A stretch of DNA of 64,000 bases from Gloeocapsopsis sp. IPPAS B-1203 (GTDB lineage Bacteria; Cyanobacteriota; Cyanobacteriia; Cyanobacteriales; Chroococcidiopsidaceae), in contig NZ_PEIG01000013.1 of assembly GCF_002749975.1 (NCBI RefSeq), forward strand, positions 1-64,000, written 5' to 3'. Of this stretch, positions 40,777 through 50,600 are shown piece by piece (the stretch's first letter is position 1; the number at the start of each line of letters is the position of its first letter). A model generated the notes under the pieces. That model saw nothing but the letters and a program-made list of their open reading frames with translations. It was not told the origin of the DNA and did no database searches. Made by a program: the position numbers and the translations under genes.

Positions 40777-41739
40777 TCAATTGAACAATCGAGCTACTTT
40801 GAGAAAAGCTGGCAGCATGACTTTTGTGGTTGCACCCTGTTTTAGTTCAACCTCCAGTTCAAACAACCAAATCACAGCAGTAGCCAAGGCTTTGATAGAG
40901 GCGGCTGCAACATCCTTTTTCAGGTAATAGAGCCGATTGGGATTGCCAATTCCACATAATTGAGCAATTTCTGCATCTTTCCGGAAAGCTCGGTTTTTGA
41001 GGACACTTTTCACCCATAACCAAGTACGAAATTGGGTCTGGAGTGTAGCAACGATCGCTAGTGGCACTTCAGCACGAGACAAAAGGTCGTGAGTTAATTG
41101 GACGACCCTGGTTGAATCGCCACATCTGACTGCTTCAGCCAGTTGGAAACTGGTTTGAGTATGGCAGGGGACTAAAGCTTCTACTTCCGATTGACTTAGA
41201 GATTTGCCTTGAGCGTAGACCATTAGCTTGTTTAACTCTGATGCTGCCCTAGCGGAATCGTTACCGATCGCCTCCGCTAAGTAAGTGACAACTGGCTTGG
41301 ACAACGACAGCTTCATGGCTTTGGATCGCGCTGCAATCGATTGAGCGATTAGATCGGTGCGCCAAGGCGCGAGCAAGGGATATTCTTTCAATTGCCCGTG
41401 TTTGAGGAAAAATTTAGCAATTTTCAGCCGTTTATCTAATGAGGCGGCGGTGAATACCAGTTTGTTGTTTGGTGGTAAGTGGGGAAGACATTGCAATAGC
41501 TCGAACTGCTGCTCCCCAAACTGACCGACAGAATTGAAGTTGCAGTCTTTGACTACCACCACCTTTAAGCGATCGGCGACGGCTGGCGTGCGAGCTGCAT
41601 TTAAGGCTTCATCAAGTTGCGTCGGGCTGAAGGTATGATAGTTGAATGTCAGCCAGTTGGGATCGAGCTGGCGCTTGAGCGTGGCAAGCTGTTGACTGAT
41701 ACCATACTCGTCCTCCCCAATTAACAACAGTACTGTCAT
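40777..41739 (-). CDS. holA: DNA polymerase III delta subunit
   Basis: This 320-residue protein has the HolA layout: an AAA-like N-terminal domain without Walker A (LLLIGEDEYGISQQLATLKR), then KLVFTAASLDKRLKIAKFFL, then the collar domain (TSFQLAEAVRCGDSTRVVQL and VPLAIVATLQTQFRTWLWVK). Delta opens the beta clamp. It overlaps dnaX by 4 bp, so the two clamp-loader genes are coupled. A plasmid-borne holA is unusual. Confidence 0.85.
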   Translation of the reverse strand: MTVLLLIGEDEYGISQQLATLKRQLDPNWLTFNYHTFSPTQLDEALNAARTPAVADRLKVVVVKDCNFNSVGQFGEQQFELLQCLPHLPPNNKLVFTAASLDKRLKIAKFFLKHGQLKEYPLLAPWRTDLIAQSIAARSKAMKLSLSKPVVTYLAEAIGNDSARAASELNKLMVYAQGKSLSQSEVEALVPCHTQTSFQLAEAVRCGDSTRVVQLTHDLLSRAEVPLAIVATLQTQFRTWLWVKSVLKNRAFRKDAEIAQLCGIGNPNRLYYLKKDVAAASIKALATAVIWLFELEVELKQGATTKVMLPAFLKVARLFN

Positions 41740-43136
41740 GCGCTCAGTCTCCGATTAGATCTACCATTCGCATTGGCAGCAGTGCGAACAAACACCGTTA
41801 TAGATTTGGGGTGTTGGGTCACGCGCTGGAGCAGTCGGGCGATCGCCTCTTTGTTAGCTTCAAACTTCTCCAAGTAGGTTGGGGCTACCTGCAAGATAGC
41901 ATTGGAGCCATTGAGCTTAACGAGAGTAGCCTTAGACAGCAGCATTCGGTTGTTGGATTTAGCGGTATCGATCGCCTGCTGCCAAATTTCGTTAAGCGAG
42001 AGTTCTGCGGTTGTAGTCATCAGCTTTGTGAAAATTGGCTGAGGCTCTTGTTGCGTAGCTGACATCAAATTCAGCAAACAAACTTCCAGCCACACTCCGG
42101 CGTTGATGGACTGTCGGAGCTGGAGTTCTGCTTTGTGCAGTTGTACCAAAACAAGATTGAGCGTGTCAAAGCTCCACTTGGCTGCTAGCGACTTGAGTTG
42201 ACGGTAACTGACTACACCTGTTAACAAGTTTTGCTCTTTAGGGGCAGACTGGAGAACGAGCAAATCTCGATAGGTTTGCAGTAAGCTGCTAAGAATCAGC
42301 GTCGGCGTTTTGCCTGCATCCACTAGTTCTCTGGCAGATTGCAGAAGTTGTAAGGTGTTACCAGCGGCGATCGCTTCAACGATCGCGAGTAGTTCCGATT
42401 CGGTGGTTCCACCTGCCATTTCAATGACCTGGTTTGCTGTCACGTCTTCACCCAACAACCGCACCTGAGAGAGCAATTGCAGGGCATCTCTAAGTCCCCC
42501 ATTAACGATGCGGGCGATCGCCAACAGTGCATCGTCACCGATCGCAATTTCTTCACTCACAGCTACATTGCGTAACTGTGCTGTAATAGTCCCAGTGGGG
42601 AGGGCGCGGAATTCAAATCGCTGAGTGCGGCTGGTAATGGTAGGCAGAACTTTATGAGCTTCGGTAGTGCAAAGTACGAACACTACGTGAGCTGGAGGTT
42701 CTTCAATGCATTTAAGCAGAGCATTTTGGGACTGGGTAGTAAGCTGATGGCATTCATCGAGAATGAAAATTCGGTAACGTCCTGCCACAGGTGCGAAACT
42801 GCTACGCTCAACTAGCTCTCGCGCATCATCTACACCATTGTGAGACGCAGCATCAATTTCGCTCACATCTAAGCTGTTGCTCGACTCAATTGAACGACAA
42901 GATTGGCATTGTCCACAAGGGGTAACGGTCGGCTTTTTGCTCTCTAGGCAGTTTAGCGACTTGGCAAAGATGCGGGCGGTGCTAGTCTTTCCAGTACCTC
43001 TCGGTCCTGTAAACAAGTAAGCTGGGGCAATTTGTCTATTTGCGATCGCCGATGCCAGAGTTGCTTTGACGTAGGGTTGTCCTACAAGGTCTTCAAGGGT
43101 TTTAGGTCTGTAAGCTAAATGAAGGGCTGCGCTCAT
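41736..43136 (-). CDS. dnaX: DNA polymerase III gamma/tau-type clamp-loader subunit
   Basis: This 466-residue protein starts with AYRPKTLEDLVGQPYVKATL. It has Walker A GPRGTGKT (44-51), a four-Cys zinc module (C63, C74, C77, C80), Walker B-type DECH (127-130) and the sensor/arginine segment TITSRTQRFEF. It is gamma-like in length, with a short C-terminal part. With HolA and DnaN it provides the plasmid with its own clamp-loading set, lacking only a visible HolB. It is encoded 98 bp downstream of dnaN. Confidence 0.92.
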   Translation of the reverse strand: MSAALHLAYRPKTLEDLVGQPYVKATLASAIANRQIAPAYLFTGPRGTGKTSTARIFAKSLNCLESKKPTVTPCGQCQSCRSIESSNSLDVSEIDAASHNGVDDARELVERSSFAPVAGRYRIFILDECHQLTTQSQNALLKCIEEPPAHVVFVLCTTEAHKVLPTITSRTQRFEFRALPTGTITAQLRNVAVSEEIAIGDDALLAIARIVNGGLRDALQLLSQVRLLGEDVTANQVIEMAGGTTESELLAIVEAIAAGNTLQLLQSARELVDAGKTPTLILSSLLQTYRDLLVLQSAPKEQNLLTGVVSYRQLKSLAAKWSFDTLNLVLVQLHKAELQLRQSINAGVWLEVCLLNLMSATQQEPQPIFTKLMTTTAELSLNEIWQQAIDTAKSNNRMLLSKATLVKLNGSNAILQVAPTYLEKFEANKEAIARLLQRVTQHPKSITVFVRTAANANGRSNRRLSA

Positions 43137-43234
43137 AGTTTTGGTTGTAAGATTGTAAATTGCTCCCCGATAGGGGATAGCTGGAAGCCTGTGCCTGAAG
43201 AGTCAAGCACAGGTCAAAAAGTCTGCGCTTTGCG

Positions 43235-44824
43235 TCAATCAGAATTTGACTGGGCGTTGTACTCTTGCTTCGCCTTTTCTAGATCGTAGAGAGGCAGGAT
43301 AAAATAGGTTGCGTCGATAGCAATTCCGGGAAATTCTAAATCCCCAGCTGGCTTGAGGCTAACAGGGGTGTAGGGTCGATCCATCGTGAAATTCACTGCC
43401 GTACTGCTTAAAGCCTTTAGAGTATCGATCAGGTAGTTGATATTGAACTGAATCTCAAATTTTCCCAGCTCATCAGGGATTGTGGCAGACACAGTTTGAG
43501 TGCCTCTGCCGTAATCCCGCTCAATCGTGAGATAGATTTCTTGCGTGCTGCTGTCGAACAGGAGTTTGACAGCGTTTTCCTTCTTACTTGCCAAAGCTGA
43601 AAGGCGATCGAGTTTGGAGAGCAAGGCATTGGTTTCGATCGCTACTTGCTTGGGATACTGATATCGCTCGACCAAAGCTTGACAGTCGGGATAAGTATCT
43701 TCCAAGCATTGAGAAATTATTTCTTTTTGGAGCTTTTTATCGCTAAACTCAAACCGAACGCGCTTTGATGGGGCATCATAGGCAAACCGCAGCCACTCAT
43801 CAACTTCAATTTTCTCTAAGTTGCGGGTTAGTTCTTTAAGTGTCTTGGCTGGAATGATGCAAGTTTGATCGCTCAAGTGGGACTTAGCTCGCTGCTTTCG
43901 CCCGATCCCATTTGTGGACAGAGCAATCAGGGCGACTTGGTGTCCGTCGGTTGCAGTACAGCGCAGCTGCCCTCGTTCGGCACTGTGTAACCACTGCACG
44001 CCTGTCAGGATTTTCTTAGAATCGTCCGTACTTGCTGCAAAGATGACTCCTTTCAAACCAGCCTTGACTGCTTTGGCAGGCAGAGAAACCAAATTGGTTG
44101 TGGGTACTGAAATCTCTGGGAACTCTCCTGCATCCATACCATAGATTTCAACCGCTCCCCCCTGACTGTCTTCCAATAGCACGACGGGGCTAGAGTTAGT
44201 TTCCTGTGCCTCTGTCTCAGCCTTTGATTTCGTCTTGCGGTTTTTGGCAGCGACTGTAGCGTTCGAGCGAATTAGGCTGATTTCACCTTTAGGACACTTA
44301 CCTACAACACTTACTAAAATTTCAGCAGGCAAGGCGATCGCCCCACCCCGTAGCACGTGCGCTTCAAAGGCAGCACTCAGAGTTAGGCTGATGTCAGAGG
44401 CAATGAGCTTGACCTTGTTCTCCTGCTCGTCAGCGATCGCCAGAATATTAGCTAGAACGGGTTGCAGGGGTTTAGTTGGGACGGCAGCTTTGACAAAGGC
44501 TAAAGCCGAATCGAGCGCTTCTTGCTGGCAGATGACGTGCATTCCTTGACTGGAGGCAGAACCATTAGATGCTGACTTAGCTGGAATCGATCCATTGACA
44601 GCATCGGATTGGCTCAATAGATCGGGTTGCTCAATTGAATTCAGTTGTTCATCGGATTCAACCAACTTTTTGCGCTTTGTTTGCTTCGCCGTCTTACCGT
44701 TGTGCCGTTCTAATTTAGCTGGAGTAGTAGTAATTTGAGTTGCCCCAGCTACAGCCGATTTAGCATTCTTGTTAGTCTCTCCCGTGGATGAGGTATTGGT
44801 TTGCTTAAGTCTAGTTACGCTCAT
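43235..44824 (-). CDS. dnaN: Beta sliding clamp with N-terminal extension
   Basis: This 529-residue protein is about 160 residues longer than a standard clamp. Residues 1-95 are a Ser/Thr/Lys-rich extension. The clamp proper starts at MHVICQQEALDSALAFVKAA, followed by LQPVLANILAIA, LPAEILVSVVGKCP and the C-terminal block PVSLKPAG. A charged insertion lies near 190-215 (NRKTKSKAETEAQE). The extension includes QPDLL (66-70), which resembles a clamp-binding peptide and could occupy the clamp's own pocket. It is expressed on the same strand as dnaX and holA. Confidence 0.88.
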   Translation of the reverse strand: MSVTRLKQTNTSSTGETNKNAKSAVAGATQITTTPAKLERHNGKTAKQTKRKKLVESDEQLNSIEQPDLLSQSDAVNGSIPAKSASNGSASSQGMHVICQQEALDSALAFVKAAVPTKPLQPVLANILAIADEQENKVKLIASDISLTLSAAFEAHVLRGGAIALPAEILVSVVGKCPKGEISLIRSNATVAAKNRKTKSKAETEAQETNSSPVVLLEDSQGGAVEIYGMDAGEFPEISVPTTNLVSLPAKAVKAGLKGVIFAASTDDSKKILTGVQWLHSAERGQLRCTATDGHQVALIALSTNGIGRKQRAKSHLSDQTCIIPAKTLKELTRNLEKIEVDEWLRFAYDAPSKRVRFEFSDKKLQKEIISQCLEDTYPDCQALVERYQYPKQVAIETNALLSKLDRLSALASKKENAVKLLFDSSTQEIYLTIERDYGRGTQTVSATIPDELGKFEIQFNINYLIDTLKALSSTAVNFTMDRPYTPVSLKPAGDLEFPGIAIDATYFILPLYDLEKAKQEYNAQSNSD

Positions 44825-44942
44825 ATTTTTAAAAACCGATTTGCCGTGCTACGCTGCGGTAGCAGTGAGAAAGGTGCAATCCGTCGGATTGAGTGATCGC
44901 ACCTGTTGATTTGCCAACTTTTGATCCAGTCTTGCAAGATTA

Positions 44943-47348
44943 CTATTTAACGATAAACACCCGTTCTCTAGCCCGCGTCGATCCTACATACCAAAGCCGA
45001 TTGAGTTCCCGCACGCTGCTGAGTTTTCCGTCCAATCCTCGCTTGTTTAAATCGTTTGCATCGATGGCAACTTCATCAAACGTAGACCCTTGGGAGTTGT
45101 GAACCGTAAGGGCAAAGCACGGTCTGACGTTGGCGAATGTTTCTAGATGCTTGTAATACTTCTGCCAGAAGAAGGGGTTATTTTTGGCAGATTGCATCAG
45201 CTGTTGGGCTTCAGCATCAAACCGTTGTCGCTCCTCTTCATGTAGCACGTAGATCTGCCGCTTGATGTCGTTGTCAGTGGTGGCGATCGCCCGCCATACC
45301 TTGTAGCCTGCATAGCGGTCTTCACAGTAATCTGTAACGACAAACTCGCTGGAGGTTGGCAGAATCACCGTTTTTCCGTCTGGGGCGACTATAGGATCGC
45401 GAGCGATTAGCCGTTCGCCGATAACAAACCGAGCGGCATTTACGCCGTAAAGGTGGGTACGAATATGGTGGTTATACCAGTCCACCTGCTTATTCGTCCA
45501 ACAGAGAATTCTAAAGCAGTCGGGGTTGTTGTCAAACTTGCTCTTCATTTTCTTACAGGCGTAATTCAAAAGTGTCTGCTGCCGCACGACGAATACACCA
45601 TTTTGCTTGTCCTGCGAGTATTTTGGGCAGGGCTTAAACGGCTGCTTGCTTTTCGTAACAGCTTGGCGGCAGGTTGTGACGAATTCCAGCAGAGGACTGT
45701 CAGCTCCTTGTCGGACTACCTGCTTCAGCACTGCCCGATTGGTGACGCTGAAACTGGGAGACTTCTTCTCGTTGACTGGATTAAGCTGCGCGGGATCTCC
45801 CATCAGCACGATTTTGAGTCGAGGTGCATACAGGCTAGCCGCGTCTTCAATCCAATGCCAGAGCTGCTCGCCAATCATGGAGCATTCATCAATGAAAACG
45901 ATATGAAAGGCATGAGCATAAGATGAGCCAGTCCGTTCTAAAACTTTCTCGCCAGCTCGCGTCACCATCCCTAGCCCTAGCAACTGGTGAATGGTGAAGA
46001 AGTCTACCCCAGCAAGTGAGTTTTGAGCTGCCATGTGCTGGAGTACGTTCACAGCTTTGTTAGTAGGAGCGGTCAAAGCAATCCGCTTGCCTACGCTAAC
46101 CAATGCTTTAACCAACAGCGAAACTAACGTGGTATTGTGAGTCACGATACAGTGCTCTGTGACGTAAAGTCGAGAGGGATGTTCTACAGCAATGCAGACA
46201 CACTCTTGCTCTCCTTCAGCTTCGACTGAAACAATATATCGAGCTGGAGCATAGCGAGTTTTTGGTTTCACGCGATCGCGCTTGCGAGGCAGATGAAAAG
46301 GATTGATATCTGGGGGTAAGCAAATTGAAAGTCTATAGCATAAACGACCAGATGCTGTGTTTCTTGTTTGTATTGGGCAAATACCACCCAATGATTCAAC
46401 TAAACTTCTCACATCCGCAGCCAGCTTGGGTGAACTAGTTGCAAAGGATGTCTCATAGCCTTCTTGCGAGACAGTACCATCTGTGTCCATCAATCCACGT
46501 AACAGCTCCAAGCGCACTTCTTTTGAGTTAATTAAGTAGCATTGGGGAATGAATTTTTCATAGGAGTACTTGCCCCACAAACCTAAAGATTTCAAGGACT
46601 CTGTTAGTGGATTGTGTCGATATTGCCCTCGCCACTGAGTACCTACAAAACGATATTCTCTCTGAATTATAATTCTCATATCCACATCTTCGGGAATTAT
46701 CTCTCGGCAACGAGTAATAATTTCTGCATCGTTGGTTGTTAACTGGGGTGTATTGCTTGTCAGTCCTCCATCTCCCAGTAGGCAACCGAGTAAGTAAGGA
46801 GCTATTGGAACGGTGGAAAGTTCAAAGTCAGCGCACTGCATTACTGGAATGCGATGATTGCTTTGCAGCCCGTTTCTAGTTGATAATGATGCAGCAATTT
46901 CTCGCGTAGTTTTGACTCGTCCCTTCTTGGGTTGAGGGATTCTTCCCTTCTTTTGTGCTTTGTAAACTCTCACGCGGTTGGCATTGCGTTCGTGATAGCT
47001 TTCAGTTAGCCACAAATGATCGTAGCAGCACAAGGTGGAGCTGCCATCGTTAAACTTAATCCTAGCTACGGGTTTAACTCCTTGAGGGAAAATCCCAATG
47101 ACTCGTGTGCGAGAACCATCGCCAGCGATCACAAAGTCGCCAGGTTTGAGCTGACCAATTGGTATCCATCCCGTAGGAGTGAGGACGGGGGTATGAATAG
47201 GTTGAGCTTTGCCAGTCCCTGCATAGCCGCCCAGCAAAAATAAGGTTTGGTCTGAATCTAAAAATTCGAGAATCGCCTTCAATGCCTGCTCTTGGTCGCA
47301 AGTTAATTGAAATGGGAGTTGAGGAATCGAGAGGATCTGTGCGGTCAT
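44943..47348 (-). CDS. RecD/Dda-like DNA helicase interrupted by an intein
   Basis: This 801-residue precursor (ATG at 47348) splices to a helicase of about 443 residues. Before the intein it reads LLGGYAGTGK and after it TTLVSLLVKALVSVGKRIAL, so the intein splits Walker A between GK and T. Other motifs are IVFIDECSMIG (Walker B, DE), VLMGDPAQLNPV, and a C-terminal UvrD-type part ending ALTVHNSQGSTFDEVAIDAN and RLWYVGSTRARERV. Dda/RecD helicases move 5' to 3'. It lies just upstream of dnaN on the same strand, which suggests a role in plasmid replication. Confidence 0.88.
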   Translation of the reverse strand: MTAQILSIPQLPFQLTCDQEQALKAILEFLDSDQTLFLLGGYAGTGKAQPIHTPVLTPTGWIPIGQLKPGDFVIAGDGSRTRVIGIFPQGVKPVARIKFNDGSSTLCCYDHLWLTESYHERNANRVRVYKAQKKGRIPQPKKGRVKTTREIAASLSTRNGLQSNHRIPVMQCADFELSTVPIAPYLLGCLLGDGGLTSNTPQLTTNDAEIITRCREIIPEDVDMRIIIQREYRFVGTQWRGQYRHNPLTESLKSLGLWGKYSYEKFIPQCYLINSKEVRLELLRGLMDTDGTVSQEGYETSFATSSPKLAADVRSLVESLGGICPIQTRNTASGRLCYRLSICLPPDINPFHLPRKRDRVKPKTRYAPARYIVSVEAEGEQECVCIAVEHPSRLYVTEHCIVTHNTTLVSLLVKALVSVGKRIALTAPTNKAVNVLQHMAAQNSLAGVDFFTIHQLLGLGMVTRAGEKVLERTGSSYAHAFHIVFIDECSMIGEQLWHWIEDAASLYAPRLKIVLMGDPAQLNPVNEKKSPSFSVTNRAVLKQVVRQGADSPLLEFVTTCRQAVTKSKQPFKPCPKYSQDKQNGVFVVRQQTLLNYACKKMKSKFDNNPDCFRILCWTNKQVDWYNHHIRTHLYGVNAARFVIGERLIARDPIVAPDGKTVILPTSSEFVVTDYCEDRYAGYKVWRAIATTDNDIKRQIYVLHEEERQRFDAEAQQLMQSAKNNPFFWQKYYKHLETFANVRPCFALTVHNSQGSTFDEVAIDANDLNKRGLDGKLSSVRELNRLWYVGSTRARERVFIVK
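46134..47207 (-). mobile_element. Class-3-like intein with LAGLIDADG endonuclease
   Basis: The 358-residue insert starts with Ala1 (AQPIHTPVLTPTGWIPIGQL) instead of Cys or Ser. It ends YVTEHCIVTHN before Thr at +1. It carries two LAGLIDADG motifs (LLGCLLGDGGL near 139-149 and LLRGLMDTDG at 235-244). The block B His is H64, with a Trp two residues on (W66). Block F has Cys at C338, and block G has Thr before the final HN (T356). This W-C-T set with a non-nucleophilic first residue is the signature of class 3 inteins. It interrupts the P-loop of the helicase, a frequent intein site. Confidence 0.85.
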
Positions 47349-47692
47349 AGGTCGAGTGTTTGAAATTTCCAAACACCCCACGCGGTAGCGGTTCACTCAA
47401 CTTTCTTGGTTTTCTCTAATTCCTCTTTTCTTTCCACTTCCAAGCATTGTGGGGTGGAGAGCGCCGATAGGTATGTCATCTCAAGGATGCTGTGGGAAAA
47501 TATAGCGGTTTATGTTTTCTACACTGAATTGGGTAAATTTGTGAAGAACGCATGAAATATTTGTAACCAAAAATACGGCTGTTATATTGGTATTGCTGAA
47601 TTTAGATTTTGTTATCGAACTGACTTAGTTATGTTTGGTACTTCTTCTCAAGAATTGACGCTTGCAAGTTTAATGTAAGTTTTAATACTTGT
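47349..47692. promoter_or_regulatory. Divergent promoter region between helicase and polymerase-like genes
   Basis: About 340 bp lie between the divergent helicase and RNA-polymerase-like genes. The stretch after 47500 is AT-rich. The word TTTGTAA, which also clusters at 26-238, occurs once near 47558. No ORF or strong hairpin is visible. Confidence 0.35.
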
Positions 47693-50600
47693 ATGGCGAT
47701 AACTAAAGTTTTAGCTGATGGTAGTCTGAGCGTACCTGTTTTCGACGCATCTTACGAAAACGGGAAAGGGCGATTTTTATCTGAACCATTTACCTTAAAG
47801 CACTCAATTCTGGCTCAAATGTTTTCGCCAGAAGACTTGAAGTCTTTGGTGATGGTTAAAGTCGACGATACTAATCCCAATCCCGATCGCCTTCGCAACC
47901 GCACTTTTGAAGACGGTCAGAAGCGGTTCTTTGCATTTAGTTCTGGGCAAAACTATTATTTTGCTAGCAAGAACTTAAGAGATCGAATTCGAGATTTTTT
48001 TCAAACCGAGCCAGACACCGCTTGTCGCTACGGGTCATTGTTGACTAGCGATTGCTTTAAAGGTACTCAAACCTTTGAAAACCTGCGGGTCAAAATTGTC
48101 GATCGCCAAGACCCAAAGTATGCAGAGTATAAAACAGGGGATTGTCACGGCAAAATTTCTCCCAAACTGGCGAAGGTATTAGGTGCGAAGACGAACGCAC
48201 CGTTTCAATTTCGCTTGGCTTGGAAATCAGATTGGGCTGTTGATGAAAAACTAAACCTACCCAGTTTTCTATCGAAAGGGACATTTCTGCCTGATCGCAA
48301 TTTGACTGAAGGAAAAGGGTATGACTTGATTCTGGATATCTCCTCGATCAAAGGAATTGAAAAGTCCCAACTGAAAAAGCTGATCCCCTGTGGAGATTAC
48401 GAATTTCCTCAAGCCGTGCTGGGTAATCGCTCCAATGCCAAAGTCACCCAATACAACAATAGTTGGCAGTTCACCATTTGGTTTTCTGAGGATGCAATAC
48501 GGCAGGACTTTGGACCTGTTACGCTCAAAAAGGCTCAGCAATTAGCTTCCTTGCAGCGCGACACCATCGCTTTAGCCAATCACATTGTCGCAGAGTACGA
48601 CAAAAAACAGGGACGCGATCGCGCCTTTGGGAATCGCAGCCAATCTGAAGAGTTGGATTTACAAATTGAAGACTCAGATTTAGATGAGGACGTATCTACC
48701 AAAGAGCAGGAAGCCCGAATAATTTGCCTGCTTCGAGCAGATAAGTATGGGCAGCTTTTGGATGCGCCAAAGGTTGCAGATTACCTGCGCGATTATGTAG
48801 CTAACAAATGGCGAGACCTAGCGGTTAAGACTGGATTTACACACAGCTCTGGTATGGCGATGCCAGCTCCAGAACTAAAGCAGGGAAAGATTTGTGCGCC
48901 TCACCTGCCAGAAGGAGACACTATTGTTACTCGCTATCCAATTGTTTCAAGAGATAACATTCGGCTCTATAAAAATGTCCATCATCCAGAGTTAGTAAAG
49001 ACAAAAAATGTAGTTTGGATTAACCCATTGGATGCAGAGAAATATCACCAGGCAGACTTTGATGGAGACCAGTTAATTGTCACGTCTGCTATTAAAATAC
49101 CTAACATTGCTAAGGAGGTGCGTCGAGCTGGAGAACCTGCCGAGTTTATGGAAGTTAAGCAACGCCCAAAGCTATCTTACATCGATGTTTTAGATGAAGA
49201 GGGAAACCGCAAATACAAGAGTTTAGCAGAGGTAGCGGTTGCTAGCAGCCAGAACAAAGTAGGTCAAGTAGCACTTGCTATTGGGCGAGTGCAATCCTCC
49301 CTACCTAATGAAAATGAAAACCCAGCTTTATTTGAACGCAAAAAGCGGAAATTATTAAATCGTTTATTTGCTGGATTACAAATTGAAGTTGACTATCAAA
49401 AAAGTGCAGAACGAATTGAAGATGTTAAAAAATTAGAAGGAATTTCAGACTTTAACGGTCATCGGTTACTAGACGATGCTAAAAAGTGGGCGGACGCTCA
49501 TCCATGTCACTTTTTTAAATTTTATAAAGATGACCGAAGTTATCGCACCTTTACTATTCCTGCTGAAGAAAAAGCCGCAGTTAATGTTATTCCTAGAGAA
49601 GTAGTTAATCCTTTGTGGTCAGCGACTCAAATTCGGAACCGCAGCCGTGAAGAATTTCGTTATTTATTTCCCAATCCTATGACTGAGGGAGCAGATGAAG
49701 ATGAAATTGACTATTGGAAAGAAAATTACTTAAATTGGGCAGAAGAATTAAAACTTAGGTTTGAGGAGTCTCGCAACGAAATCAAACAAAGAGTTGGTGA
49801 AGACTCAGAAGTATTTAATAAAGAACTCGGTAGATTGTACGATTCCTACAGAGCAGAAATTGCAGAGCTTTTTGTCGAACCAGAAGAACGCTCTGCTGCT
49901 GCCAGTGCGCTTTGGTATAGCCAGCACAGCAGACCAGAACGTAGAGGAGCCGAAGAAACGTGTCTTAAAATTGCTAAAAAGCTGAAGATAACTTTTGGGT
50001 TAGAAGTTGATTACGAATTGCCTAACGAAGCGCTACCTCGCGATGCTTATGTTCTCAGCATTCCCTTTGGAAATGAAGCACTGAAGTGGAAGCAGTCTTT
50101 GGATGAACGGGAAATTGAGTATACGGCAATTATCAATTCCGAGCTGCCAATGGTTGATTTTGTGTTCAAAGATTTATCTTCCAAGGTGATTGAAAAGTTA
50201 GAAGCAAGATATGGAAATAACTTTAACGGCTCAGAACAACTTAATTTACCCGATAAACTGTGGATAGTTGCACCACAAAACTATAACTGGGCAATGTCAC
50301 GCACTCAACCTGGTGTTGGAGCTTTAGTTTATAACTTGTTTACCGATGAAATCTGCCAGCAACTTGAATCCACGCAGATCGATCAGATTCAAGTTTTAGG
50401 TATTAAACATAATGAATTTGCCGCAGAGAACTTGAATTCGCGTCAGTGGAGAAACCAATCTATTGACTTTAAGGTTGATACGCTTAAGTTAGAGCCAGAT
50501 AATCCCAATTACTACCGTTACAATGGTACTCCTGCTATTGCTATTGACGGTAAGATTTTAGGCACTTTTTCACCAGAGACACCAAAGCTGCCGATTGGGT

